A stretch of 64,000 nucleotides of DNA from Plantago ovata. Lineage: Eukaryota > Streptophyta > Magnoliopsida > Lamiales > Plantaginaceae. The stretch lies in the NCBI GenBank assembly GCA_028274465.1, contig CM051458.1:102998855-103062854 (forward strand), written 5' to 3'. Position 1 is the first letter of the stretch, and each line of letters starts with the position of its first letter. The notes under the pieces are model-generated. The model was not told the origin of the DNA. It ran no database searches and worked only from the letters and a program-made list of their open reading frames with translations. Shown piece after piece: positions 44,893 through 57,726 of this stretch. Both the position numbers and the translations under genes were made by a program.

Positions 44893-47715
44893 TTTGCTGC
44901 AAACAGTAGATTATACTAGTAATTAAACTCAGGCATCTGTGGTATGCTAAACACAGAAGTATATATGCAGGTGACTGTTTATACCATTTAATGCATATTA
45001 CACATCCAAATCATGTGGTATATTCTAAGTAACTTCCAATCAGCAGCTATGGTCTATCATTCTGAGTTCTGTGTGCAACGGATAAGGTGGTACGAATATT
45101 ATCAGAAATGACTGATTACCTATTTCTCAAGACACAGCCAAAACCCACTCTGTTGCCTACATTTGTTCAAGGAGTTTTACTCAAACACTGAGTCTATGAC
45201 TGCTGAAAAGCTAAAATTTATCCAACTATGTTGACCAAATTTTTTCAAGTTATCTTGTGGCCAGGGCCGGGGTCGGATTTATTTTGGTTGGGGGCAGGGA
45301 GAGTGGGGAACCCCAACCTCTGCTTGTGGCAACAACATTTTCTACCATGTATACTTAAAGGACAAAGATTTCAATATCCAATAGGCGGCTCTCCCGATGA
45401 ATGAAGTGGCATAACAAGCTTGAAGGAAACACGAAGACATCAAATAAACAGATGTACATCAGTACATGTCCCCAAAACCATACTATTCTTCTCTAGCACT
45501 AGGTATTTGAATGATGTCCAGCAAGATTACATGTTAGAGCCATAAAGTAACCCAAGAACGATCAAATATGACGCTCAGACCCATTTGATAAAAAGTACTC
45601 TATAAATATCACAAGATGATCCAAATACATAACTTACCATACAATTTTACTATATTTCCAACCTCATCCAATGTAATGAGGGGTGAAAACAACTAAAAAA
45701 TAACTTTCTAGCACTAACGTTTTTAGAAACATCATCTTTCACGAACGTTATAGGGGTATAGTGGTTATATTCCTTATCCTTCCATATGAGCAGATCATGT
45801 ATTCTTTCCAAGCAGATGGTTACTTTTCTAGTAGGTTCTAGTCTTTAATGACCTGACTGAAAGCTATCTTTTATCTTTTTCAACATTCTTTGAACTAATG
45901 TAGTATATAAACATTAGAATCTTTACTTGCAAAATCTGCATTTTTTTCCAGAAATATTCCATCTCTTTAGTTGTCTTCTCTACATGCAAGTTGTTCCTAA
46001 ACACTAAAACTCGGTTCCATGAATGCATGAACTAACCATCTTTGACAATGAAGTGGATAGAGCTGTTGCATAATATGGCTACTTTAATTAACAGTGGAAC
46101 CCATGCTTTAAAGTTTATTAACAAGTACAAGAGAAGAATGCAACATGCCACAGACTATAGATGAAGAGTTTCAGAAAAATATGCAGATCTCGAAAATGAA
46201 AAATCCTGAAGGTCCCCACCTGAAAAACTAGTTTTATAGGCTAGCTGATATGTATAAGCTGGTTGAGTTGTTTCTTATAGAAGATCGTATTTCGTTGCTA
46301 TTGGATATGAAATCTTTCTTGCTCTAAAATAGGAAAAGGAAAATTCTGAATGCTCGATGGGTCAAGTTAAATTCTCATGCTTATCAAAACTTACCATCCA
46401 AAAAGAAAAGCCAAGATTGGATTCCCAAACCACTACCACCCCCCACCCACCAAAAAAAAAAAGCATCTAGTACTGGAGATTGCAAAAAGGATGTTGGACT
46501 AGGAGAATCTACAATGACAACATAACATTTTGAAGATATATAAGAACAGTGTGTCACCAATTCACATCCACAAATGGATCCTTCCTTGCATTCCAAATTA
46601 AATTTCATGCACTCTACATATACTAAAGTTAATAAACTCAAACCAAACATGTCCCAACCCACACTAAAGAGACGAAACATCATTTGCACCAAAACAAAAT
46701 GCCATTTTATCAACAACTATCATATGCTATGCACTTTTTCATAGAATATACCCTCAGAAGTCAGAACTAGATTCATACCACTGCTAACGAAACAGCGTCC
46801 TAAACTAATGCTTAAAAAGTGATCTATTATTCATTCAACAACATGACAAGTTTGTTCTCTCCTAGTGATTATGTTGGTTGGCTAATTTTGTTCAGGTTCA
46901 AAAAAACTTTCATTCAACACATTCAGAGGTACACCACACAGAATCATTTCCACATATAACTTGACAAAATATCTTGGTTAAAGCCCTTTATAATGCATCA
47001 ATTTACACAAAACTGAAGCAATAATCTACATCACCACAATTCCATAACGAGAAGTCGAGATTCGAGAACCACATGATGATGACCCAGGGCCAGGATCAAG
47101 CTTCTCAGGTACAATTGCTACAATAAACCACAATAAAGTACAAAATTATTTGCTAGAGTAAAACAAATCCAATAAACTAGAAAAGTCCACAACGAGAACC
47201 ATTAGATATTGACTTAAATCTATTTTTACACCATGATCAAGCTTCATAGTTCGACATCGTTATGAATCAACTTACAGAAAAACTAACACACTAGATCTAC
47301 ATTTTCAGAAGAAAAACCAGTCAGTTTGACCTCGTGATCAAGTTTCATAATCACCATAATGAATCAATTTCACACAAAACTTGAAAACTACAATTCCATA
47401 ATGAAAACCAGAGAATGATTTAAGCAATTTTTACCTCAAGGCCACAACTTCCTTGTCCTGTCGCCAGCAACGCTAGTTTGATCCGGCTATTAACAGTTAT
47501 TAAGAATTTGGATCAGAATTTAGATACTGTTTAGATCCGGCTATTGACAGTTGAAAAGTCTGAGACTTGTCAAGTTGTCAGTTGTTTATAATGAAGCTTA
47601 ATCTGGGGGTGTTTTGGGCATATTACGATAATTTAGTAGAGGCTTGAAAGATGAATAAAGAAAGTGGCAGGGGCCTAAAAGTAATAAAGAAATTTTCAGG
47701 GAAAATGGAAAATAT
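44893..47715. other. Spacer within the tRNA-Lys cluster
   Basis: No protein gene. Segments such as TCAAGCTTCATAGTTCGACA (about 47231) and TTTTTACCTCAAGGCCACAA (about 47430) resemble the repeat arms next to the tRNA copies, so tRNA-free copies of the repeat unit probably lie here. A GC-rich relic CAGGGCCGGGGTCGGATTT at about 45264 may be a transposon end. Confidence 0.45.
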
Positions 47716-47788
47716 CGCCCACCGTGGGGCTCGAACCCACGACCACAAGGTTAAGAGCCTTGCGCTCTACCAACTGAGCTAGACGGGC
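47716..47788 (-). tRNA. trnK-CUU: tRNA-Lys(CUU), copy 8
   Basis: Identical 73-nt gene, 2.8 kb from copy 7, with ATATTTTCCATTTTCC downstream providing T-run terminators. Confidence 0.97.
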
Positions 47789-48796
47789 TTGTTGATATGG
47801 AAGCTACATAATATTTTCTAGTACATTAAAAATATCGTAACGTGTACAATTTAACGAGTAATTTTGTACCATGAGATTACAATTCACTTGTCAATTGCAT
47901 AATTTAGAATGTAGAACTTGTAAGACATCCACAAGTTATGATGAAAAAGTTGAGTATTTGTATTTGGAACATCATACACCAACCTTTAGTTACTATTGAA
48001 TCATATAGTTTATGTGGTGTTATTTAAGTTCTTGAAACTTTTGAAAGTTTTAACTATTAGACAAGGTTAAGCTTTGGATTTGCTATGCATTCACCTAATT
48101 TTTTTATTGTGTGTGAACACATAAAAATATCATTATTAACCCATAATAGCTGCTAGCTAGCTTAGTAAGTAAGTGAGTGTTACGGAATATTATTGTAGGT
48201 ACTAGGTACACTACATCACAAGTATGTGAGCTTATATGATTTTTCAAACTTAGAACCAAGTGATTATAAAATATTGCTTAAAAAGTAAGCTAGAGTAGGT
48301 AATTTAGATAAGATAGTAAAATTGCAGGGAAGAAAGCTTCAAGCTATATAAATATTTATTGTTGGTTCTTGTGGATGTCAGTACATAAATCATCACACTT
48401 ATGGATTTCAAACATGCATGTAAAATGTAACTCTTTCAAGTTTCTAAGTGATAGAAGAATTACCAACAAGGTGTCAGTTTGTTAAACAGAAATAAAGAAA
48501 TACAGCGAGTAACTACATCGGTTTTTTCCCTAGTTTCAAAAGTAGTACATGTACAAGGTTCTTTCTGCATATGAGAACAATATATCCATAATTTAACTGC
48601 ATGAGCTACATTAGGAACTGATTGGCACTCAGATGTTTTTCTTCTTACTCAGCCCAAGTCTCTGTCCTGATATTCATCCGCATCACTTGTAGTACGTTCC
48701 GCGTTGATGTTTGAGTCTCATTCTCAAGCCTGCTGCAAGGTTCAACAGACCTGGTCTATTGAGAGGTTTCCAGATTTGAGCCCAGTAGCATGATTC
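47789..48796. other. Intergenic stretch and PPR 3' region
   Basis: AT-rich. The right 250 bp probably belong to the PPR gene's 3' untranslated region. Nothing else seen. Confidence 0.4.
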
Positions 48797-50683
48797 TCAT
48801 ACGGCACCTGAACTATACTTGGCATCAATCATCTTAGTCTCCAGGGACCGAGCAACGTCAATCATTCCTTGATCTCGACAGGCATGGATCATTGTAGCAA
48901 ATGTTACTTTATCGGGTTTACATCCTCTGCTCTCCATTGTCCTGAACAGTTCCATCATTTGTATAAAATCACCAGCTTTCCCATAAGCACTGATGGCACA
49001 GTTAAAAAAATGTGTATCCAGCATCACGTTGGAGTTCGCTACTTGTTTCAGAACCCAATCAACTTTTCCCATTTGCCCCGCTCTACTATATGCATTTATA
49101 AGAGAGCTGTACGTGATAGAAGTCGGCTTCACACCTTCGTGTTTCATTTTCAAGAAAATCTCGTCCATTTTCTTGATATCTCCAGCCTTTCCAAACGCCT
49201 CGATTATTATGTTGTGCGTAACAACTGTAGGAGAATAGAATCTCTTCCTCATAAAATCCATAACATGACCCATTTTCTCGTACAAGCCACATTTTCCATA
49301 CGACTTGATCAGAATATTATACGTCACTATGTCAGGCTCCAGCCCCATTGCCTGAAACTCATTGAACCACTTCTCCATTTCTTGAATCCTACCACGTCCA
49401 CCGTAAGCCCCTACCACAGAGTTGAAAGTAAAAACATCCGGATGACAGTTTTCAGCTTGGATCATGTCTGTCAAAGTATCCTCCATCAGTTCAAAACGAC
49501 TAGCTTTACCATATCCATCAATCAGGATGTTATATGTCACCGTAGTACATTCAATTCCTGAATCCACCATCTCGTCTAGAACTTCATCAATCAAATCAAA
49601 GTGATGGAACTTAATGCAGTGTTTTAAGAGGATTGAATAAGTATAAGCATCGGGTTTGCAGCCAGGAACAGACTTCATAAGATTCAGAACACTGAGTGCC
49701 TTGTCAAAGAGACCACAGGCCGCATATACACCAATAAGCGCAGTAAAAGCATCGAGCGTAGGTTGGAGGCCATCAGACAACATCAGTTCGAAAAGCAAGC
49801 CAGCTTGATTTGACTGCTTACACTTACCAAGCATTACTAGCAGCTTCACGTATGTCTGGCCCCGTGGCTCATACCACTCTTGCTTTCGAAGTAGACCAAA
49901 TATCTAGAAACTTGAGAAAATTATTCGCAGTTAAAGCAAAAGGCGACATGACAAACTATCCCACAACATTCCACATAACTCTGCAGTTTAGTACTAGGAG
50001 ATTACACTAATACAAGAACAAATCAAACACGATACAAGCGAACTCCAGCAAGACTGTGAACGTATCAGTAACTCACTAACTCCTATCTGTAAAAGCCCAA
50101 ATATATAAAATGACAATGTTCATTGGATATTTATCAATTCTTTCTGAGCTGACATAACAATAGTTTTCTTCCAAATCAAAGTCTCAACAATTAAGAGCTC
50201 AAGTGGAGTAAGCCTTAGTACTAACTTTGCAAGAACAGAGAACTAATCTTTCCAAGTATAGGAGTAAACCAAAATGCATTTAAAAAAATATATATATATA
50301 TTGGGAAATTGTGACAATTACAGGCCTAATAATAAAACAAGATTTGAAGAAAAAACCTTAAGAGCAGACTCCCAGCGATTGAGCCTAATAGCATCACTCA
50401 AAGCTTCCAGAACAGGCTTGGCTTGGAGAGTGCTGTACTTGGAAGAGTTAGCCTTCCTCTCAATGGCTTCAATTGCAGCATCGGTTCTCAAGATTTTGGA
50501 AAGCTCCTTGTTGGAAAGCTTTCGAAATTGAACGCCTGTGGATGAAGGAGAAGAAGAAGAAGAAGAAGAAGAAGAAGAAGGAATGGAGTTCTGACGAGGG
50601 TTGGTTTTGTTGTTGGGTGAACATTTTACTATGAAGGAGCTGAGGTGGGTGTTGGATGGTTTAGCAAGGTGGATGAGCTCCAT
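48797..50683 (-). CDS. P-class pentatricopeptide repeat protein, At3g53170-like
   Basis: Exon 1 (50683-50357) and exon 2 (49903-48797) join in phase 0 (ESALK then IFGLLRKQEWYEP), giving 477 aa. The N-terminus is serine-rich and basic with a Ser10 run, consistent with a plastid or mitochondrial transit peptide. From about residue 90 on, VLEALSDAIRLNRWESALKI leads into about nine 35-residue PPR motifs such as TYNILIDGYGKASRFELMED, TFNSVVGAYGGRGRIQEMEK and TYNILIKSYGKCGLYEKMGH. No E or DYW extension is present, so it is a P-type RNA-binding protein, probably acting on an organellar transcript. Order and wording of motifs match Arabidopsis At3g53170 as I remember it. The start at 50683 (MELIHLAKP) is preferred over a longer frame whose upstream part is K/R-rich leader. 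Confidence 0.93.
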
Positions 50684-50725
50684 TGTTGCCCTCTTCCTCT
50701 TCTTCTGAAAATTAGCTGAACTCAA

Positions 50726-52400
50726 TCTTTTTGTTTCCTACACCAAGATATAATTTTCAAAAAGTTAAGGGACCAAATTTAAAATTTCTTCCAAAAACGA
50801 ACAATTCGATCTGGACTACGATTCTAATAAGGCTTCAGTTTGAACTATGAATTGAGATTTTTATAGTCCGGAAATTTATGTTGTCCGATCAGATAATCCA
50901 CATATTATTCGATATTCACTCGTATATTTTTATTAAAAAAATCTATAAAAATATAGAAATTTAGTCTTGTACTCGCAAATTTTAGTTTTTGGCTCAACCT
51001 TGAATTCAATTCGAACATGCACTTATTGGATTACAATTATGGCCCAAATGCTTCAACAGGCTGGTCCAATCCGTTGAAGCCCCTCATACATGATTTGAGT
51101 CACTTTGAGCCCTCGAGCCCATTTCAGACACTCAAACGAATGGATCAGGCGAGGCCCATCTCCTCGGGAAGCCCTCCAACAAATGCGGGTCATGTAACAT
51201 GTGAAACCCTAATTCAACCTAATCCATGAAAAACAGGTTGAACTTTCGAGACATGATAACAAACAAACAAAACTCAATGTCTCTAGAGTCTCTCACCCCT
51301 CAGCATCTCAGTTTGGTTGAGATGTCTTTCAAACACGGACACAAACGGAGTCCAAGACGAATGAGAAACTTAGGGAAGCCCTAAACTCGGAGATAGAGGA
51401 GAGAGTGAGGGCGTGATTTTCTCCGACCGAGAGAGTACTTGAGACTATAAAAGGGGCACGACCGTTGGCTTTGGCTTTCAGATCACCGAACATTGCACAC
51501 TTAAACTCTCTAAACTATCACCGAAGCCCTCGTCTCTAAATCCATCTTCTACTATCAGTTATTTCGGCAATCCCTCACATACTCCAGCGCCCTCAAACCG
51601 TCGCATTACCTCGAACATTCGACGTCCTATAACCATCGCAATACCTAACTCGAAGTCAGTCCCTCGACGGTGTTCAATGCCGAGCGAATGAACTTTTAGT
51701 CCCTCGCCGGAACTTAAGCTACGTCAATCATATTTTTCTACGATTATCATTGAAGTATTATCCTTTCTTATCCATATGACCAGCACCACACAGATGCTAC
51801 CTCGAAACCTTACGCTCTGGTGCGATTTTGTTGCCTTGCAGGTTGTCGGTGCCCTCGCAGCTCAACGAATTTCAATTGTGGATTTCTGAGCTTCTACAAG
51901 TCTAATGTTTTTAAGTATAAATAAAAGAATAAAGTCACAAGGCTCACAATCGCTTTTAAACTATGAATGTAAATGTCTATATTTGAAGGTATATGTAATT
52001 TATTTTCCTTGAACTTAATTGAAATCGTAGACATGGAATATGTACTACTTTATCCCGTTGTACTTTTATGTGGAAAGTTGGAACGGTATAGATTATGTTA
52101 ATATTTTTTCAAGTTATCCAATATCCACATATTAACCAATCCAATGTCAAATTAATCTGAATCCGATTCGAGAGCTTCGAATTGAATTACGAATTTAGTA
52201 ATTTTCTATCCGAATTCAAAAAATTTCCAAATATAGAATTGGATTAATTGAATGGAATCCCGCTGCACCCCTATTTTTTCAATACTGTAATTTTTCCAAA
52301 CCAAATACCTCCATGAAGAGTAATTTGGCTCAAAACGAATGAGTTACAAAGTTAAGGGACCAAGTTGTAAATATCTACCACAAAACACACGTACAAGTAA
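50726..52400. other. Intergenic region between divergent PPR and apyrase genes
   Basis: A segment of about 51300-51900 contains ACTATAAAAGGGGCACGACC (51444), a strong TATA-type promoter, followed 400 bp later by TTGCCTTGCAGGTTGTCGGT. This arrangement is reminiscent of a retrotransposon long terminal repeat. I cannot find matching ends or a target duplication. Confidence 0.4.
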
Positions 52401-53798
52401 AATAGAAGAAACAGCAAGAAGGAAGAAGTGCCCTCTTGCCCGAAAAAAGCTGTGAAAACTTTGCGTTGGTCTGAAAACTGGAAACTTCAAACCAACCGGA
52501 TATGGCGTTGGAGTAGTTCATTTTTCAAGACCCAATACCCCCAGTTGGGTTTTCGATCTTTCCGGTTATTAAATCCAAAACCCGTTTCCCACAATTGGAT
52601 CTGCACTCTGTCAACTGCCGTCAGTTTACATTTCACCGTGATCTGGTGGGTAAGTCTGTTTATATTGCTTATCAGATGAATCAAGTTTCCATTTTTTCGT
52701 AAGATTTGAATAATTGAAGTGCATTTATGTTGTATGTATCACTGTCGGTTTGGTCTTATGTGATCTTATGGATCTTGGATGTGTTTACAGAGTTGTGGCT
52801 ATTATTTGATCAATAGATTTCCTAGTTTTAGAATTATGAATCAGGGCTTTGATTTCACTGTTTTGAGTTTTGATGAGTTGGGATTGGAGTATTGTACTAA
52901 AGATTCAATCTTGGTGAATGATTGTAATAGTTTAGACTTAGAGGCCTTATAGAATATGCATAGGCTTGGTAGGATAATGTTATCGTTTCGGGATCGAGTG
53001 GGCTTATTTATTACAGTAGTGGATTATGATAAGTATGGTTTGGGTTTTCTAAGAGCTGTATAGCAAGTTGTATTTTCGTGGCGCGGTAGTGAATCATGAG
53101 TTAACTTTGAGTTTGAGGGTTGGAATCTCAACTGTGGTTTATAGTTCAGTTGGGAGTCGATTCTTGAGAAATGAGAATGTATCGATACGGATAGAACAGT
53201 GTTGCATCTTTTCATTGATTGTAGATTTTATCTTTTGCAAGGAATCAACTGGTTTCGTATGATTATTTTCCCTTTCATATATATACTATATCCTCTTGCT
53301 GCTCATTACTTTTTTCTGTCTAAATCTTTTCTAATGCTGATTGAGAATTTCAAGTTTCTTCTTTCCTCTATGTGAATTGCACTAAGCTTTATTCTTTCAG
53401 ATGTAATGAGACATGTCTCATCAGATGGCTAATTTAAACAAGTTTTAACTACTGCTTTATGAGTTGTACAAGAATATTTTTATTAGCTATTAGTGTTTCT
53501 ACAGTCATCTGATAAAAGACTCCCATGTATAATTAATATTAGCTGTGGCCTGTGGGGTGTTAAGGTTCTGTAAACAGCAACTCAGCAAGCTTTAACGGTT
53601 TTGTCGATATGTTTGTTTGCTATGGAAATATGTTTCTTTTACATCCATTAAATGTTGTGACTTATCACGTTATGTGGATTTTTGCAGGACTCCCTTTATT
53701 CGTACATGATTAAAATAGTCTTCTATTTTTGCTTCTGATAGAAGAGGAACCGTCTATGAGATTAAAGATCGTTGAAGTGTTAAGAGCAGATTGCAAAC
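52401..53798 (+). promoter_or_regulatory. 5' leader and leader intron of the apyrase gene
   Basis: A leader exon probably ends at about 52648 (CTGGTGG before GTAAGT), and TTTTTGCAG at about 53687 would be the matching acceptor, so a 1-kb intron lies in the 5' untranslated region. The T-rich composition fits an intron. No coding frame here continues into the apyrase ORF. Confidence 0.5.
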
Positions 53799-56650
53799 AT
53801 GGTCTTTAGCAAACTTACAGAATTTGTTTCTTCCAGGACAACCCCAAAGGCCTCAAACCATTCATATAAATCGGCTGGGTTGCCCCCTGTTCCTGGTTCT
53901 CTTCATGATTATACATATACCAGCCCACAGAAAAAGTCTAACTTAAGACTGTCATCTTCTCTTCAAGATTTTTCGACTTACCATCGACTTGATTTAGAGG
54001 GAGGTGATATAACTACTGGGTTGGAAAGAACTTCAAGTCATGCACTTCCACCAAATTTATTACATAAAGGAAATGATTTGAGTTTTTCGAAGGAAAAAGC
54101 AGTGCCAGGACCTTCGTCGGCCCGGAAGAAGTGGGCCCGAGTCATTTGTATTCTATTCTGTTTACTGTTACTTGCTTTTGTTTCCTTCACTCTGCAGTTC
54201 TTCTACTCAAATTGGTCTGCACGGTCATCTAAGTTCTATGTTGTGATTGACTGTGGTAGCACTGGAACTCGTGTGTATGTATATCAGGCATCTGTTAACC
54301 ACAATAAAGAAAGCAATCTTCCAATTGTACTGAAGTCATTGCCTGAGGATTTTAAGAGGAAATCGGGTTCTGGGCGGGCTTATAGTAGAATGGAAACTGA
54401 GCCTGGATTTGACAAACTGGTGCATAATACAACTGGCTTGAGGAAAGCAATGAAACCGCTCATTCTATGGGCTAAGAAGCAAATTCCTGAAAGCTCACAT
54501 AGGACTACTTCTATTTTTCTCTACGCCACAGCTGGAGTTCGAAGGCTACCAGGCTCGGATTCTGAATGGCTTCTTAACAATGCATGGTTGATTTTAAAGG
54601 ATTCACCATTTTTTTGTAAAAGGGAATGGGTAAAGATTATCAGTGGCGTAGAGGAAGCTTATTATGGATGGATAGCTTTGAATTATCACTCTGAAGTATT
54701 AGGGTCTACGCCTAAAAAGGAAACATATGGTGCACTTGACCTGGGCGGATCGTCACTGCAGGTCACTTTCGAGGACAATAAGGGAAATTCTGATGAAACA
54801 AGCTTAAATCTGAGTGTTGGCCCCGTTAAACATCATCTCAGCGCTTATTCTTTAGCTGGATATGGACTCAATGATGCATTTGATAAATCCGTTACTCATC
54901 TTTTCAAGAAACTCCCTCAAACTGCAGGAGAAGTTGAAATCGAGCATCCTTGTTTGCATTCTGGTTACAAAGAGGACTACATGTGTTCAAATTGTGCTTC
55001 AGTTCGACTAGAAAACGGAAGTTCTTCTCCATCCGGAGAGAAAATGCTGACCAAGGGGAGAAAAGCTGGTATTCAGGTCAAGCTTATTGGAGTGCCGAAG
55101 TGGGACGAATGTAGTGCCCTCGCTAAAATTGCTGTTAATGGCTCTGAATGGTCAGATCACAGTCCTGGACTTGACTGTGAGTTACAGCCATGTGCACTTG
55201 CAGCAAATCTTCCTCGCCCTGTCGGCCAGTTTTATGCTATGTCTGGTTTCTTTGTGGTCTTCCGATTTTTCAACTTGAGTTCTGAGGCTTCTCTGGACGC
55301 CGTATTGGAAAAGGGTCATGCATTCTGTGACAAAACTTGGGATGTTGCGAGAAAAAGTGTCGCTCCACAGCCTTTCATAGAACAGTACTGCTTCAGGGCA
55401 CCATATGTCGTGCTTCTTCTACGAGAAGGATTGCACATTGATGATAGCCATGTGACTATTGCTTCTGGAAGTATCACTTGGACTCTCGGGGTTGCCCTGT
55501 TTGAAGCGGGGAAAGCATTTCCATATTGGGGAAAGTTTTATAGCTATGAGATATTACAAGTGAAAATAAATCCAGTCGTTCTTTTTGCCATTATGTTTGC
55601 TTCTCTGGGTCTCCTACTTTGCGCATTGACTTGTTCTGACCGATGTTGGGTACCAAAATTCCTTCGAAGGGTGTATCTCCCACTTTTGCGGCATGATAAT
55701 ATAAAATCCTCATCGGGTCTCAACATCCCAGCTCCTTTCCGGTTTCGGCGCTGGAGTCCTGTGAATACAGGTAAATCTTCTTTCTTCGACATAGATGCTT
55801 GCGTATGTTTTCTTCAAAGCATATTCTTACTTTTGCTGAAAGTCGTGTGAAGCTTCTTCTACTTCTAGGTTTTTATATTGAGGTCATTACTCGGTTTGTA
55901 TTTTATCAGCCACTTATCTGTAGAACTACTTAAGGCTCTGTCCCAATCTTAAAGCAACATAAGGCGAAGTTCATATTAGAGGTGCAGAAGTGCTTTAAAA
56001 TAGCTCTTACACACATTCGAAAGTGCATTTACTTTAGCATTGGAATCATGAATCTAAATCTGGTTTGTACTGTGTAGTTTAAACTTTAACCTTTTATGTA
56101 TCAGAAACTTCAAGGAACTTTGCTGACTTTTCCTTGAATGGTTCACAAATACTACAGAATATGTTGCTTAGCAATAAATCAAATGGAGTTCGTATGCAGT
56201 TTAAGAGTAAACGAAATCCTTTACTTGTGGTTATGAACATGAGCATTTACATACTTCTGACTTCTGAGATGTGAACTTACAATTGCATTCTTGATGACAA
56301 GCCTTACAAATATATCATCGGCTCCTATTGGCGTTTTTGTTTCAGGAGATGGAAGAGTTAAGACACCACTAAGCCCAACAGTGGCAGCTGGTCAGCATAG
56401 ACCTTTCGATAATGGTTTTGGTTTAGGAGGTGGTGGCATCCAGTTGGCTGATTTGCCGTCATATTCTTCCCCTAGCAGTGTAGCACACAGTTATTCCTCG
56501 GGCAACTTGGGACAGATGCAATTTGACAACAATACCCTTGGTTCTTTCTGGACACCTAACAGAGGTCAAAATCGTCTTCAAAGCAGAAGATCACAGTCTC
56601 GGGAAGACCTCGTTTCTTCAATTGCTGATGCTCACCTGGTGAAGAGTTAG
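53799..56650 (+). CDS. APY7: Apyrase (nucleoside di/triphosphate phosphohydrolase), APY7-like
   Basis: Exon 1 (53799-55770) and exon 2 (56346-56650) join within a glycine codon (SPVNT-G-DGRVKT), giving 758 aa. An unusually long N-terminal cytosolic part precedes membrane span 1 (about 115-136). The GDA1/CD39 apyrase-conserved regions follow: VVIDCGSTGTRVYVY (148-162), YATAGVRRLP (242-251), WVKIISGVEEAYYGWIALNY (277-296), YGALDLGGSSLQVTF (310-324) and GSITWTLGVAL (557-567). Membrane span 2 lies at about 591-611 and a serine-rich cytosolic tail ends the protein. Two-span apyrases of this length correspond to plant APY7. They hydrolyse NTPs and NDPs in the endomembrane lumen or at the cell surface; Arabidopsis APY7 is linked to pollen wall formation. 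If the intron is retained, translation would end at 55850 after 683 aa and lose the tail. Confidence 0.93.
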
Positions 56651-57726
56651 CTCTCGTTGTAAAAAATGACTAATTTTTAAGTGCTGCTATGCAAAGTCAA
56701 GAATTTGATCTGGCAAGTCTACACTTATGACTATTACAAGCCAGGATCACTGACAGGAATTGGAAGCTGAGAGACTGGTGATTGGCTGATGAAATCTTCT
56801 ATGGTTATCTAGCATAAATGAGCTGATTGGATCTCACGGTTCGTGTAAATAACCTTGAGGTTCTTTTGACGTGTCACAGAACTGGAACAAGGCGGTGAAG
56901 TTTCGGCCACTGACACAGAATGTATCAACAGCTGCAGATTCAGAGAACTTGAGAGTTGAGACCAGTTTTGTGGAGGAAATTCTTGGAGATGTTTGTACAC
57001 ACATTTGACATTTTGAGGACTTGTCATGAAGATTTAGTACAGTATGATAGGTAGTTGAATTAGCAGATAGTATTATTCTTAAAGTGATCCAATTGGGTTC
57101 AGTTTCTTCTCTTTCTTACCAACATCATTTATTTTGTATTTGTAGAAGATTGTGGATCAAATTATTCATAAATCATACATACACCACAGATAATTATAAG
57201 TTCGATTGGAACATTCAATATAGTTGTATTTAATGTCATTTCTCTTTAATTTTTGGATACAGAATCACACATGCACACTTGAAGTTAGCTCATTAGCTCC
57301 GTGACCTCTAAAATCCAATACATACACAAATTTTGAAATAGCCATCCCAAAAATATTCAATTAAAGCGAAACAGTGAAAAGAAAAGGGATATTGAAAATG
57401 TACTCGTAGAATTTTTCTGTTTGTTCTACTACCAAACATAAAACATAAAATAGCATCAAGAACCTTTACAACTGTTATTCTTAGTTTCTTACTACAGATA
57501 AAAGCCTACAAGTGCCGGTGAACTATGGTGCAATCTTGAAACCAGCAATGCAACATGCAAGAGCTCATACGGCAGCGTCATTGTTCGTCGTGTAAACATA
57601 GATAGTTATGTCAGAAGGAGGTCTAAGCAGAAAATAGACGCCCATCAAGTCACTTCTCTATGTTTACGAGCTTCCTGTTGTTAACTCAGTTAGTGAGATA
57701 CTGGGAGTAAGATTTCTCGTCAAAAA
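56651..57726. other. Spacer between convergent apyrase and MINPP genes
   Basis: 3' untranslated regions of both genes and AT-rich DNA between them. No further gene seen. Confidence 0.4.

Noticed and set aside
46384..46716. 110-codon ORF on the minus strand in the tRNA cluster.
   Set aside because: The frame includes a translated poly-A/poly-T tract and has no family resemblance; chance ORF.
41245..47788. Regularly spaced identical repeats that could be mistaken for a CRISPR-like or satellite array.
   Set aside because: The repeated unit is a full tRNA-Lys gene with all arms, and spacing is mostly irregular.
51300..51900. Solo long terminal repeat of a retrotransposon with TATAAAAGGGG promoter.
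   Set aside because: No TG..CA ends or flanking 5-bp duplication could be fixed, so it is noted only as a possibility in the spacer entry.
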